Source: Streptomyces sp. NP-1717 (GTDB lineage Bacteria > Actinomycetota > Actinomycetes > Streptomycetales > Streptomycetaceae). From it: a stretch of 40,832 nucleotides of DNA. The stretch spans positions 1 to 40,832 of the forward strand of contig NZ_JAAPBF010000043.1 in NCBI RefSeq assembly GCF_022695985.1. Direction: 5' to 3'. Positions 1 through 8,231 of this stretch are shown here, piece after piece. The notes below the pieces were generated by a model. The model saw only the letters and a program-made list of their open reading frames with translations, had not been told where the DNA came from and did no database searches. Position 1 is the stretch's first letter. Each line of letters begins with the position of its first letter. Made by a program: the position numbers and the translations under genes.

Positions 1-450
1 GGTCACGGTCTGCAACGGGAGCAGCCGGGCGCCCGTCCACAGCACGTATCCCGCGTAGTAGATCAACAGCACACCCGTCGCCAGCGGCGTCCCGCCCGCG
101 CTGTGCGCCCCGTGCGCGCCGTCCGGGGGCAGGGCCATCGCCACCGCCATGTAGACCATGGCGAGCATGCCCACGAGATGGTGCAGATGGTGCGACGTCC
201 TGAGGGCCGGCCCCAGCGCGCGCAGCGCGGCGACCCCGAACACCGCCACGTACACCGGCCAGATCCAGCGTGGGGGCGGGACCACTGCGGCCGGTACGGC
301 CATCACAGCCATCCCGAACCCCATCAGCGCCTCGCCGCCCGCCGTGCCGCGCTCCGCGCCCTCGGCCCCGCGCCGCCGGAGCAGACAGTAGGCGCCGGCC
401 CCCGCGCAGAGCGCCACGACCAGCCAGCCGGCCGCCGCCGGTCCGTGCAC
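1..450 (-). CDS. DUF5134 multi-pass membrane protein, 3' part outside window
   Basis: The frame is open from a GTG at 450 to the window edge, giving the first 150 residues without a stop. The start follows a textbook GGAGGT at 456-461, five bases upstream. The N-terminus (VHGPAAAGWLVVALCAGAG) and the GGEALMGFGMAVMAVP segment match what I know of the actinobacterial DUF5134 family. Hydrophobic segments lie at about residues 7-25, 39-55, 62-80, 90-107 and 122-138. A histidine cluster (SHHLHHL) precedes the fourth segment and could bind metal, which is inference. The family function is unknown; it is an integral membrane protein. It is transcribed away from the GH71/99-like gene and shares no obvious role with it. 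Family assignment is from memory of the motif pattern. Confidence 0.75.
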   Translation of the reverse strand, partial: MHGPAAAGWLVVALCAGAGAYCLLRRRGAEGAERGTAGGEALMGFGMAVMAVPAAVVPPPRWIWPVYVAVFGVAALRALGPALRTSHHLHHLVGMLAMVYMAVAMALPPDGAHGAHSAGGTPLATGVLLIYYAGYVLWTGARLLPLQTVT

Positions 451-856
451 CGCACACCTCCCCCTCGCCCGGGCCCGTCCTTCGGAGCGGGCCCCGGCTC
501 CAACGATGTCCACACAAACGGTGTCAACGGTGAAATGCCCCGGTCGTTCGAGGCGCACGCGAGCGCAGGGAGACACGGGGGGAGCGCACCGGGGGACACG
601 GCTCGTGATCACGGGCACGGAAACCACGTCCTTTTCGCATTCCGCTGGAAACGGAAAACGTAAAGAAAATAGGCTGACACGTCCATTCGAATTGGTCTGG
701 ACAAAGCCTGGGTAGGGGCCTTGTGGCGGCCCTCTGAAAGCGGTTACTTTGCGATGGTGCGCCGTGGAGGCGGGCGGGCTGCCGCCGCCTGTAATTCCCC
801 CCACCTCCGTGGATCAGCGTATTTCAGGCAGATTTCTAGTGGGAGGGAAATACTCC
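451..856. other. 406-bp divergent intergenic region
   Basis: This gap separates the DUF5134 gene (leftward) from the GH71/99-like gene (rightward). I find no convincing coding frame. It contains an A-rich stretch around 645-672, unusual for the window, and a dre-like palindrome at 691-706. The promoter of the glycosidase should lie in its right half, but I could not assign -35 and -10 boxes with confidence. The leader between the dre-like site and the ATG at 857 is about 150 bases. Confidence 0.5.
691..706. promoter_or_regulatory. Degenerate dre-like palindrome upstream of secreted glycosidase
   Basis: ATTGGTCTGGACAAAG agrees at about 12 of 16 positions with the DasR-responsive-element consensus (AYTGGTCTAGACCAST) that GntR-family DasR binds upstream of chitin and aminosugar genes in Streptomyces. 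The left half is nearly perfect and the right half is degraded. Its place upstream of a secreted glycosidase makes regulation plausible, but the mismatches make this a weak call. Confidence 0.3.
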
Positions 857-2128
857 ATGAGTATTTCAAGACGCGCCGTCATCGCATCGGCGCTGGCCGG
901 TACAGCAGCGGCCGGTGGTGTCCTCGGCAGTCAGCAGGCGAGCGCCGCGCCCGCCCGGCGATCCAGGGCCCAGGCGGCACCCGCCGCGAGTCCGCCCGGC
1001 GATGTGGTCGGCAAGATCAGCGTCGGGTATCAGGGCTGGTTCGCCTGCAAGGGCGACGGTTCCCCCATCGACAGCTGGTGGCACTGGAGCCAGAACGCCG
1101 GCCAGCCGCCGTCCCTCAGCAATACGACCATCAAGTCGTGGCCGGATATGCGGGAGTACACACGTACTTTCCCCACGGCGTATCCGAATCTGAACAATGG
1201 CCAGCCGGCCTCGCTGTTCTCCTCGCACGACCAGCAGACCGTCGACACCCACTTCCGGTGGATGCGCGAGAACAACTGCGACACCGCCGCGCTCCAGCGG
1301 TTCAGCCCGATGGGCGGCGAAGGCCCGATCCGGGACGCGATGGCGCGCAAGGTACGCCAGTCGGCGGAGGCGAACGGCCGGAAGTTCTACATCATGTACG
1401 ACGTCACCGACTGGCGGGCCATGCAGTCGGAGATCAAGCAGGACTGGACCAACAAGATGAGGGCGTACACGTCTTCGAGCATGTACGCCCGGCAGAACGG
1501 CAAGCCCGTCGTCTGTATCTGGGGCTTCGGATTCGCCGACGACAAGCGGCCGTTCGCGCCGCCGGAGTGCCTCGACGTCATCAACTGGTTCAAGGGGCAG
1601 GGCTGTTACGTCATCGGCGGCGTGCCGACGCACTGGCGCAACGGCAACAGCGACTCCAGGCCCGGCTTCTCCGGTGTCTACCACGCGTTCAACATGATCT
1701 CGCCGTGGATGGTCGGACGCATGGGCAACGTCGCCCAGGCCGACCAGTTCTACCGGGACGTCAACACCCCGGACAAGGCCGACTGCGACGCCAGTGGCAT
1801 CGACTACCAGCCGTGTGTGATGCCGGGAGACCTCCAGTCCAGGCACCGCGCGCACGGCGACTTCATGTGGCGGCAGTTCTACAACATGTGCCGGCTGGGC
1901 GTCGCGGGGATCTACATCTCCATGTTCGACGAGTACAACGAGGGCAACCAGATCGCCAAGACGGCGGAGAACGGCTCGATGGTCCCGTCGGGCTCCGGTA
2001 TCTGGGCCCTCGACGAGGACGGCACGTCCTGCTCGTCCGACTACTACCTCCGGCTCACCGGTGACGGCGGGCGGATGCTGAAGAAGCAGATCGGGCTCAC
2101 CGCGACCCGGCCGACTCCGCCGAGGTAA
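857..2128 (+). CDS. Tat-exported GH71/GH99-like glycosidase
   Basis: 423 residues from ATG 857, preceded by GGGAGGG at 841-847; upstream in-frame codons look like untranslated leader. The N-terminus carries a twin-arginine signal (SISRRAVIASALAG then ASA-AP), so the enzyme is probably exported folded. The mature part opens with a YQGWFACKGDG segment typical of bacterial GH71/GH99-like proteins. Near the C-terminus FDEYNEGNQ aligns with the GH99 FNEWHEGTQ motif, which contains the two acidic residues essential in GH99; here they are E359 and E362. GH99 members are endo-alpha-mannosidases or mannanases and GH71 members are alpha-1,3-glucanases, so an alpha-linked polysaccharide is a likely target, but the exact substrate cannot be read from the sequence. 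No carbohydrate-binding module is visible. It converges on the GH38-like/ROK operon and shares its terminator. Confidence 0.85.
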   Translation: MSISRRAVIASALAGTAAAGGVLGSQQASAAPARRSRAQAAPAASPPGDVVGKISVGYQGWFACKGDGSPIDSWWHWSQNAGQPPSLSNTTIKSWPDMREYTRTFPTAYPNLNNGQPASLFSSHDQQTVDTHFRWMRENNCDTAALQRFSPMGGEGPIRDAMARKVRQSAEANGRKFYIMYDVTDWRAMQSEIKQDWTNKMRAYTSSSMYARQNGKPVVCIWGFGFADDKRPFAPPECLDVINWFKGQGCYVIGGVPTHWRNGNSDSRPGFSGVYHAFNMISPWMVGRMGNVAQADQFYRDVNTPDKADCDASGIDYQPCVMPGDLQSRHRAHGDFMWRQFYNMCRLGVAGIYISMFDEYNEGNQIAKTAENGSMVPSGSGIWALDEDGTSCSSDYYLRLTGDGGRMLKKQIGLTATRPTPPR

Positions 2129-2140
2129 CGCGACTCCGTC

Positions 2141-2184
2141 CGCGCCGGCCGCCGGAAGGTACGAAGACCCCGGCGGCCGGCGCG
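2141..2184. terminator. Bidirectional hairpin terminator, 15-bp perfect stem
   Basis: CGCGCCGGCCGCCGG (2141-2155) pairs perfectly with 2170-2184 across a 14-base loop. It fills the 57-bp gap between the stop of the glycosidase (2128) and the stop of the ROK-fusion gene (2186). It lacks a T-tract, as is common in Streptomyces, and should work in both directions. Confidence 0.85.
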
Positions 2185-2185
2185 G

Positions 2186-4936
2186 TCAGCCGGCGGGCAG
2201 ATGCCGCGCCCGCGTCTCCCGCCCCCGCAGCCTCGGCGTGAACGTCGCGTGGAAGATCGTGGACGCGGCCCCGACGGCGGCGGCCCCCGCGCTCAGCACC
2301 GACGGCTCCACCTCGACCCGGCGCAGCCGCCGGGCGGTCGGGTACTCGTTGACCGTACGGGCGATCTCGGCCAGGTAGAAGTCGGCGACATCGTCCGTGA
2401 AGAAGGGCCCGCCGAGGACGATCAGATCGATGTCCAGCAGGTCGGTCAGGCCCAGCGCCCCCCGCCCGATCGCCCGCGCCACCTCGCGTACGGCCGCCTT
2501 CGCCGCCCGGTCGCCCGCCGCGGCCGCCCGCCCCACCGCCAGATACGCGGCGGTGCTCCCGCTCGTGGCGTCCGCCGGAGGCAGGCCGCCGCGCGCCGCC
2601 AGACCGGGCACGGACACCGGCGGATTGCACTCGGGCAGGATCTCCGGACGGCCGTCCTCGTCCACCCGCCCCAGCGCGATGGCGCAGAGCTGGCCGAACT
2701 CGCCCGCGTTCGAGCTGACGCCCCGGTAGATGTCACCGTTCAGATAGAGCCCGGTGCCGACCCCCGTACCGAGGTAGAGATACGCGAAGTCCCTGGCCCG
2801 CCGGTCGCGGCCGATCCAGCGCTCGCCCGCCGCCGCGGCCGTGGAGTCCTTCTCCATGATGACCGGGCACGGGAAGTGGTCCTTGAGGAGATACAGCAGC
2901 GGCAGATCGCCCCAGGCCGACATCAGGGGCGGCCCCAGCACGGTTCCGGACGCGATGTCCACCGGCCCCGGCACCGCGACCCCGATGCCCAGGAACCCCT
3001 CGGGCCGAACGGCGCCACCCGCCTCGGCGAGCGTCTCCCGGCCCAGCGCCGCCACCCGCTCGACGAACTCCGCCGGGTCGGTGTCCGCGCTGACGGACCG
3101 GGTGCGGGTGCACACGATCGCGCCGTCGAGGTCGATCACGACCGCCGTCAGCAGCTCGGGATCGATATGGATCCCGAGCGCGTGCGCGGCGGCGCCGCGC
3201 AGCCGTACGGGAGTACGCGGCTTGCCCGACGTCGCGCGCAACTGCGCGTCCTCGATCAGGATGCCCCGGTCGAGCAGGGAGCGCGCGATCCGGGACACCG
3301 ACTGCTGGGTGAGGCCGGTGCGGTGGGCGATCTCACCGCGCGTGATGGTGCCGGAGAGCCGCACGGTCTCGATGACCACGCACTCGTTGAACGACCCCAG
3401 GTCGATCTGGTTGACACCGCTCCAGGTCTGGCCGCGTGCGGATGTGTCGCTCGCGTCCCCGGTCCCCAGATGGCCCGCGACGTTCTCGCGCAGCCAGCGC
3501 ACGGTGCGGTACGGGTCGTCGGCGCGGCCCGTCGCGTACCGCTCCAGTTCGGCGGCCAGGTCGAGATAGACGCGCCGTGAGGACTCCGGGTGGCTGGTGC
3601 TGTCGAGGGCGATCATGGCCCGCAGGAAGGTGCGCCAGGTGGACCGCGCGGGAATGTGATGGAACGTCACGGGCTCTGCGGAGTGGGGAGGTTGAGGGGC
3701 CAAGTCGGCGACCGCGTCGTCCCACAGCGTGATCGCGTGCAGCGCCAGATCGGGGTGCCGCCGGCTCGCCTGCGCGAGATACGCGCCCAGCGCGGGATCG
3801 CCTTCGGCGGTGACGTGGGCGGTGTGGCCGGTGTCCGTTCGCGGCGTGGGGCCGCGCCCGGCGGGCGCGGTGTGTGCCGGACGGCGGGCCGCCGCCCTGG
3901 CGGCGAGGTGGGCGGGTCCCGTGCCGGGTGCCGGATCGCCTTCGGCCGTGGCCGCTGTTGCGGCGGTGTTGCCCGTGGGGTTGTGCCGCGCCGGGCCGCG
4001 CGCGGCGGGCGTACCGTCCATGCCGGGGCTGTGCGAATGACTGGCGCGCGCGCCCGTGGCGGTGGCGTGGCTGTGGCCGGGGCCCGTGTGCGACGGCGGG
4101 TTCTGCCCGGCGGTCGTGGTGTGCGCGCCGGTGCCGTGCGCCGGAAGGCGGGGCCCCGCGGCCGGGGCGGCGGCGCGGGCGGTGCGGCCGGGGCCGTGCT
4201 CCGCCGGTCCCGGCGGGTGCCCGGAGTCGCTGACGGATTCCCCGCTCTCCCCGGGAGCACTGTCCCCGCCACTGCCCTCGTCCTTGTGGGCAGCCCACTC
4301 CGGGCCAAAGGCCCGTCGTGCCGCGTCCAGCGAGCGGTCGAGGCCGGCCAGGACGTCCGCGCCGATCACCGTGCCCGACGTGACCGGGGCGCTCGGGACC
4401 AGCCGGGTGCCGGCCAGCAGGACCGCGCGCCGCGCGTCCACGTACAGGCCCATCACCCACACGTCGGCGTCCGGCAGTGGCGGCCGGGTCGGTACGGACG
4501 GGGCGACCGGCTCGTCGGGGACGAGCCGCCAGCGGCGCCGGATGCCGGCCACCGTGGCGTGGGACAGACCCAACTCCCTTGCCACCGCGCGTGAGGCGCC
4601 GCTGCCGCCGGGCGCCAGGAGCGTACGTGTGACGACCTCGGCCTCGTCGACCGTCGCCGGTCTGCCGGTACGCGGCCGGTGTTCGAGACCGTCGATGCCC
4701 GCGCTCGTCCAGCGCTGACGCCAACTGCCCACCGTCTGCCGCGACACCCCCAGGCGGCGCGAGATCTCCGCGTCCCGCAGCCCGTCGGCCGCCAGCAGGA
4801 CGACCCCGGCACGGGTGGCGAGCGGACCTCCCTCGTCGGCCCAACGGCGCAGGACGGCGCGGAGTTCGGGGGAGAGCGCGCCGTCGGCGGAGGACGGCGG
4901 CGCGGGCGCGTCCTCGGCGGGCCGTACGTCAGACAC
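2186..4936 (-). CDS. IS630-transposase-like / ROK fusion regulator, 916 aa
   Basis: The start is GTG 4936, overlapping the GH38-like stop by 8 bases, so translation is probably coupled. Residues ~20-140 contain two homeodomain-like helix-turn-helices (EISRRLGVSRQTVGSWRQRW, then ARELGLSHATVAGIRRRW), arranged as in IS630 transposases. Residues ~155-210 and ~385-490 keep an IS630-like layout (MGLYVDARRAVLLAG; HPDLALHAITLWDD, then FHHIPARSTWRTFLRA, where transposases have LHLILDNY and HFTPTSSSWLN), but the catalytic acidic residues are gone. About 170 low-complexity His/Thr/Gly/Pro/Ala residues (215-385) sit between. Residues ~515-580 form a MarR-type winged helix (ITRGEIAHRTGLTQQSVSRI). The rest is a ROK sugar-binding domain (LGTGVGTGLYLNGD, EKDSTAAAAGE) lacking the CxCGxxGCxE zinc motif; AGEFGQ replaces AGEIGH. 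Likely a repressor of its own operon. The IS630 origin is inferred from alignment by eye. Confidence 0.85.
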   Translation of the reverse strand: MSDVRPAEDAPAPPSSADGALSPELRAVLRRWADEGGPLATRAGVVLLAADGLRDAEISRRLGVSRQTVGSWRQRWTSAGIDGLEHRPRTGRPATVDEAEVVTRTLLAPGGSGASRAVARELGLSHATVAGIRRRWRLVPDEPVAPSVPTRPPLPDADVWVMGLYVDARRAVLLAGTRLVPSAPVTSGTVIGADVLAGLDRSLDAARRAFGPEWAAHKDEGSGGDSAPGESGESVSDSGHPPGPAEHGPGRTARAAAPAAGPRLPAHGTGAHTTTAGQNPPSHTGPGHSHATATGARASHSHSPGMDGTPAARGPARHNPTGNTAATAATAEGDPAPGTGPAHLAARAAARRPAHTAPAGRGPTPRTDTGHTAHVTAEGDPALGAYLAQASRRHPDLALHAITLWDDAVADLAPQPPHSAEPVTFHHIPARSTWRTFLRAMIALDSTSHPESSRRVYLDLAAELERYATGRADDPYRTVRWLRENVAGHLGTGDASDTSARGQTWSGVNQIDLGSFNECVVIETVRLSGTITRGEIAHRTGLTQQSVSRIARSLLDRGILIEDAQLRATSGKPRTPVRLRGAAAHALGIHIDPELLTAVVIDLDGAIVCTRTRSVSADTDPAEFVERVAALGRETLAEAGGAVRPEGFLGIGVAVPGPVDIASGTVLGPPLMSAWGDLPLLYLLKDHFPCPVIMEKDSTAAAAGERWIGRDRRARDFAYLYLGTGVGTGLYLNGDIYRGVSSNAGEFGQLCAIALGRVDEDGRPEILPECNPPVSVPGLAARGGLPPADATSGSTAAYLAVGRAAAAGDRAAKAAVREVARAIGRGALGLTDLLDIDLIVLGGPFFTDDVADFYLAEIARTVNEYPTARRLRRVEVEPSVLSAGAAAVGAASTIFHATFTPRLRGRETRARHLPAG
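3795..3946. repeat. 14-bp direct repeat in the low-complexity linker coding region
   Basis: GGATCGCCTTCGGC occurs at 3795-3808 and 3933-3946, 138 bp (46 codons) apart and in frame. On the protein it gives two copies of AEGDPA(P/L)G, at about residues 331-338 and 377-384. This suggests that the linker of the ROK-fusion regulator grew partly by in-frame duplication. Confidence 0.6.
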
Positions 4937-7900
4937 CCGAGCCCCCCTCCGGGCCGCCGCCGCGGACCAGCCGCAGGGTCAGGATCTGGAAGGGCCGCAG
5001 CGTCAGCGCCACCGACCGGCCGGTGTGCGCGCGGATCGCGAGCGTCTCCTCCAGGAGGTCCGTCTCCCGCACGGCGGTCACCGGGAATCCGGCGGTCAGC
5101 GTCGCACGGGCCCGGCCGCCCCGCGACTCGTACAGCCGCACGACGACATCGCCCGACCGGTCGTCGGCGAGCTTCACCGCCTCGACGACCACGTCCGGAT
5201 CGTCCACGGCCACCAGCGGCTCCGCAGGCCCGGCCGACGGGCCGGGCCGCAGCGGCAGGTTGAGGGCGTATCCCTCGGAGATCGCGTCACCGACGTCGGC
5301 GCCGGGGCGCAGCGTGTGCCGGAAGCTGTGCGGCCCGCGGTCGGCGTGCGGGTCGGGGCTGTGGGCGGCACGCAGCAGCGAGAGGCGGACGAGGGTGGTG
5401 GTCCCCGCGTCGGCGCGGGTGTGGCGCGACACGTCGTAGCCGTACGTCGCGTCGGACGCCAGCGCCACCCCCCAGCCGTGCTCGCCGACATGGATCCAGC
5501 GGTGCGCCCACTGTTCGTAACGGGCGGCGTCCCAGCTGGTGTTCTCGTGCGTGGGGCGCTCGACATGGCCGTACTGGATCTCGCCGCAGCTGTTCTCCGC
5601 GTGTACGTCCAGCGGCCAGGCGGCCTTGAGGAGCGTGTCCTGTTCGCGCCAGTCGACGTCGGTGTCGATCGTCAGCGCGCGGCTGCCGGCCGTCAGGGTC
5701 AGCCGCTGGGTGACGGTGGACCTGCCCGTGCCGCGCGCGACCCGGATCCGCGCCAACAGCGGTCCGTTGTCGGTCACTTCGACGCACGACGCGGTGTCGA
5801 GATCGCGCCGGACGCCGACCGCCGCGTCACGGCGGGTGTCGGGGCGCGGCACGTCGAGGGCGGACGCGCTCCACCGCGCGGGGTCGTCCCGGAGCAGTTG
5901 GAGCAGATTCCCCGCGCCGCCGGGCGCGATGGCCTCGCGGTCCGCAGTCAGATCGCGCGCGGAGCGCACGAGGCCCGCCGGGTCGACATGGACCCGCAGC
6001 AGCCCGTTGTCCAGGAGATGACCGCCGCCCCGGGCTGGACCGGCGGCGGTGACGGTCACCGGCGCCGTGCCGCCGAGCGGCAGTCCGGCCGGGCCCCGGC
6101 CGAGCGCGGGAGCCTCGGCCAGCACGGCGAGCCCCCCGTCGGACAGCGGCTGGCCCGCCCCCACCGCGCCCGGCCCGGTGAGCCGGTCCCGGTCGAGTAC
6201 GACGACCTCGCGGCGGGCGCGCGGGCCGGCGTTGAGGACCGTGTCCCCGTCCGGCCCGCCCGCCGACCTCCGGATCAGGCCCTGGAGTCTGCGACGGATC
6301 TCGCGGTGGGCCTGTTCGGCCTCCTCGTGCACCCACGCGATGGCGCCGCCCGGCAGGATGTCACGGCTCTGGTGCAGCAGTACCCGCTTCCACAGCGCGT
6401 CCAGTTCGTCGTACGGGTAGGGCACCGCGTCCCGCACGGCCGCCGTCGCCGACCACAACTCGGCCTCGCGCAGCAGCGATTCACTCCGGCGGTTGCCGCG
6501 CTTGGTGCGGGCCTGGCTGGTGTACGAGCCGTGGTGCGTCTGCGCGTACAGCTCGCCCCGCCACACCGGCGCGTGCGGGTACTCGTCGAGCGCGTCCCGG
6601 AAGAAGTGCGCGGGGTGCTGGATCTCGACGCGCGGTGAGCCCTCCAGATCGGCCAGCCTGCGGGCGCGTTCGAGCGTCTCGCGGGTGGGGCCGTGCCCTT
6701 CGCGGTCCGCGCCGCCCGCACCGTCGTCGCCCGCACCGTCCACGGCCGGGCCCCGGCCGAAGGGCAGCAGCGAGCGCGTGCCGCCGCCCTTGTCCGCGTA
6801 CGCCGCGACCACGTCGGCCAACTCGGGCCCGGTGAGCGACGCGTGGCCGGCGCCGGCGGGCGGGCAGTGCGTGAAGATCCGGCTGCCGTCGGTGCCCTCC
6901 CACCGGAACGTGTGGTGGGGAAGGGAGTTGGTGTCGTGCTCGGCGAAGGTGTGGCCGAGCAGCCAGCTCGCCCCGGCCAGCGCGGCGAGCTGGGGAACGG
7001 CGGCGCTCATGCCGCCGGGGCCGGGGAGCCAGACGCCGTCGGAGTCCAGGCCGAGTTCCTCCCGGTGGAAACGCCGGCCGTGCACGAGCTGCCGCGCCAG
7101 GGACTCCCCGCCGGGCAGGATCGCGTCCGGCTCCACCCACATGCCGCCCACCGGAACCCAGTTGCCCCGCGCGACCGCCTTGCGGATCCGCTCGAAGACA
7201 TGGGGATGCCGGTCCTTCATCCAGGCGTGCTGCTGCGCGGACGAGGCGGCGAACACCAGCTCCGGGTACTCCTCGGCGAGCGCGGCCATACTGCTGAAGG
7301 CGCGGGCACTCGCGCGCACGCTCTCCCGCATCGGCCGCAGCCGGGCGGCTCCGGGGCGCGCGTGCCCGACGGCCGCGACGGTGTGCGCGGACTCGTGCGC
7401 CCGGCGGGCCAGTACCGGCGCGAGGATGTCCCGCGCGCCGGCCGCCGTACCCGGGATGTCCCGGGGGTCGACGGCGTCGACGGCCCGGTCCAGGGCCCGC
7501 AGGATCTCGTGGCGGCGCGGCAGTTCGACGGGGAGCGCGCGCATCAGGCTGTACAGGACATCGATGTCATGAATGAGCTGCCAGATGTTCTCGTCGCGTA
7601 CGGCGAGGTCCGCGCGGAGCAATTGGTGGAGAGGTTCGTCCCCGGCGGTGACCGGGTTGCCGAAATGGGCACCGGCTCCCGTGGCGGCGTCGATCGCCGG
7701 ATTGGCCGCGGCCTCGACGAGCAGTCGTACGGGCTCGCCGCCGCGTGCGGCCGTCGTGACGGTCACGGCGCTGTTGTTCGGATGCAGGCCCTGGAGGGGG
7801 GTGCCGTGCTCGTCGTGGACCAGACCCTCGGCCCCCTCGCCGCCGAGGTCGACCACCGCCTCGACCCGCAGGCCCGCCCAGCGCTCGGGAACGTCGGCGC

Positions 7901-8123
7901 CGAGCCGGAACCAGCTGGTGGACCAGGGCCCGCCGCCCCAGGTCTCGCCGACGACGAACGGCGTGTACCCGGCGCGCAGCGCCACGTCGACGGGCACCGG
8001 CTCGCCCGGGATGTGCCAGGCCCCGACCTCCATGGGAAGCCGCTCGGTGTACAGCGCGGGGCGCAGCCGGCGGTCGAGGAAATGGGCTGTCCGCGCCTCT
8101 TGGGACTTCCTTCGGTCATGCAT
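4929..8123 (-). CDS. GH38 alpha-mannosidase homologue, probably catalytically dead
   Basis: 1064 residues, the usual length of cytoplasmic bacterial GH38 enzymes, from ATG 8123 behind GAAGGG. No signal peptide. Overall GH38 similarity is clear: an N-terminal galactose-binding-like region, then AFSSMAALAEEYPELVF, GMWVEPDAILPGGESLARQ, PHHTFRWEG, TSQARTKRGNRRSE and the C-terminal beta domains. The catalytic core is altered. The zinc motif HxHxD reads H254-A-R256-P-G258, so the second His and the Asp are lost. The nucleophile motif LPDxFGYS reads L-P-G368-P-G-G-M-S, so the nucleophile Asp is Gly. His530 in the QTHHGSYTSQ segment is kept. The frame is intact over the whole length, so this is not a decaying pseudogene. 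First gene of an operon with the ROK fusion. A sugar-binding pseudoenzyme or regulator partner is inferred; a different chemistry cannot be excluded. Confidence 0.88.
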   Translation of the reverse strand: MHDRRKSQEARTAHFLDRRLRPALYTERLPMEVGAWHIPGEPVPVDVALRAGYTPFVVGETWGGGPWSTSWFRLGADVPERWAGLRVEAVVDLGGEGAEGLVHDEHGTPLQGLHPNNSAVTVTTAARGGEPVRLLVEAAANPAIDAATGAGAHFGNPVTAGDEPLHQLLRADLAVRDENIWQLIHDIDVLYSLMRALPVELPRRHEILRALDRAVDAVDPRDIPGTAAGARDILAPVLARRAHESAHTVAAVGHARPGAARLRPMRESVRASARAFSSMAALAEEYPELVFAASSAQQHAWMKDRHPHVFERIRKAVARGNWVPVGGMWVEPDAILPGGESLARQLVHGRRFHREELGLDSDGVWLPGPGGMSAAVPQLAALAGASWLLGHTFAEHDTNSLPHHTFRWEGTDGSRIFTHCPPAGAGHASLTGPELADVVAAYADKGGGTRSLLPFGRGPAVDGAGDDGAGGADREGHGPTRETLERARRLADLEGSPRVEIQHPAHFFRDALDEYPHAPVWRGELYAQTHHGSYTSQARTKRGNRRSESLLREAELWSATAAVRDAVPYPYDELDALWKRVLLHQSRDILPGGAIAWVHEEAEQAHREIRRRLQGLIRRSAGGPDGDTVLNAGPRARREVVVLDRDRLTGPGAVGAGQPLSDGGLAVLAEAPALGRGPAGLPLGGTAPVTVTAAGPARGGGHLLDNGLLRVHVDPAGLVRSARDLTADREAIAPGGAGNLLQLLRDDPARWSASALDVPRPDTRRDAAVGVRRDLDTASCVEVTDNGPLLARIRVARGTGRSTVTQRLTLTAGSRALTIDTDVDWREQDTLLKAAWPLDVHAENSCGEIQYGHVERPTHENTSWDAARYEQWAHRWIHVGEHGWGVALASDATYGYDVSRHTRADAGTTTLVRLSLLRAAHSPDPHADRGPHSFRHTLRPGADVGDAISEGYALNLPLRPGPSAGPAEPLVAVDDPDVVVEAVKLADDRSGDVVVRLYESRGGRARATLTAGFPVTAVRETDLLEETLAIRAHTGRSVALTLRPFQILTLRLVRGGGPEGGSGV

Positions 8124-8155
8124 GGGCGGCCCTTCCTGTCCAGCCGGTGACCGCC

Positions 8156-8184
8156 ATGTAAAACCAAGAGTGTTATCAAGTCAA
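8156..8184 (-). promoter_or_regulatory. Candidate promoter of the GH38-like/ROK-fusion operon
   Basis: On the minus strand, TTGACT (complement of 8179-8184) and TTACAT (complement of 8156-8161) are separated by 17 bases and lie about 40 bases upstream of the GH38-like start. The spacer is A+T-rich for this genome (TTGATAACACTC). The -10 is imperfect. Confidence 0.45.
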
Positions 8185-8231
8185 CGCCTGTTCCGATTAC
8201 TTCTGAGTTCCTGGTGGTGAGGGCCTCGCGA

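Noticed and set aside
866..1855. Long leftward open frame (329 codons) opposite the GH71/99-like gene
   Set aside because: Arg/Val/Leu-rich antisense frame produced by high G+C codon bias, with no recognisable domain and fully covered by a confident gene.
3590..4594. Rightward open frame of 334 codons opposite the ROK-fusion gene
   Set aside because: Composition is Arg/Gly repeats with no domain; the opposite frame has clear HTH and ROK motifs on both sides of the linker.
4929..8123. Possibility that the GH38 active-site losses come from frameshifts
   Set aside because: Similarity to GH38 continues in the same frame immediately before and after both altered motifs, and codons read cleanly; only a few residues differ.
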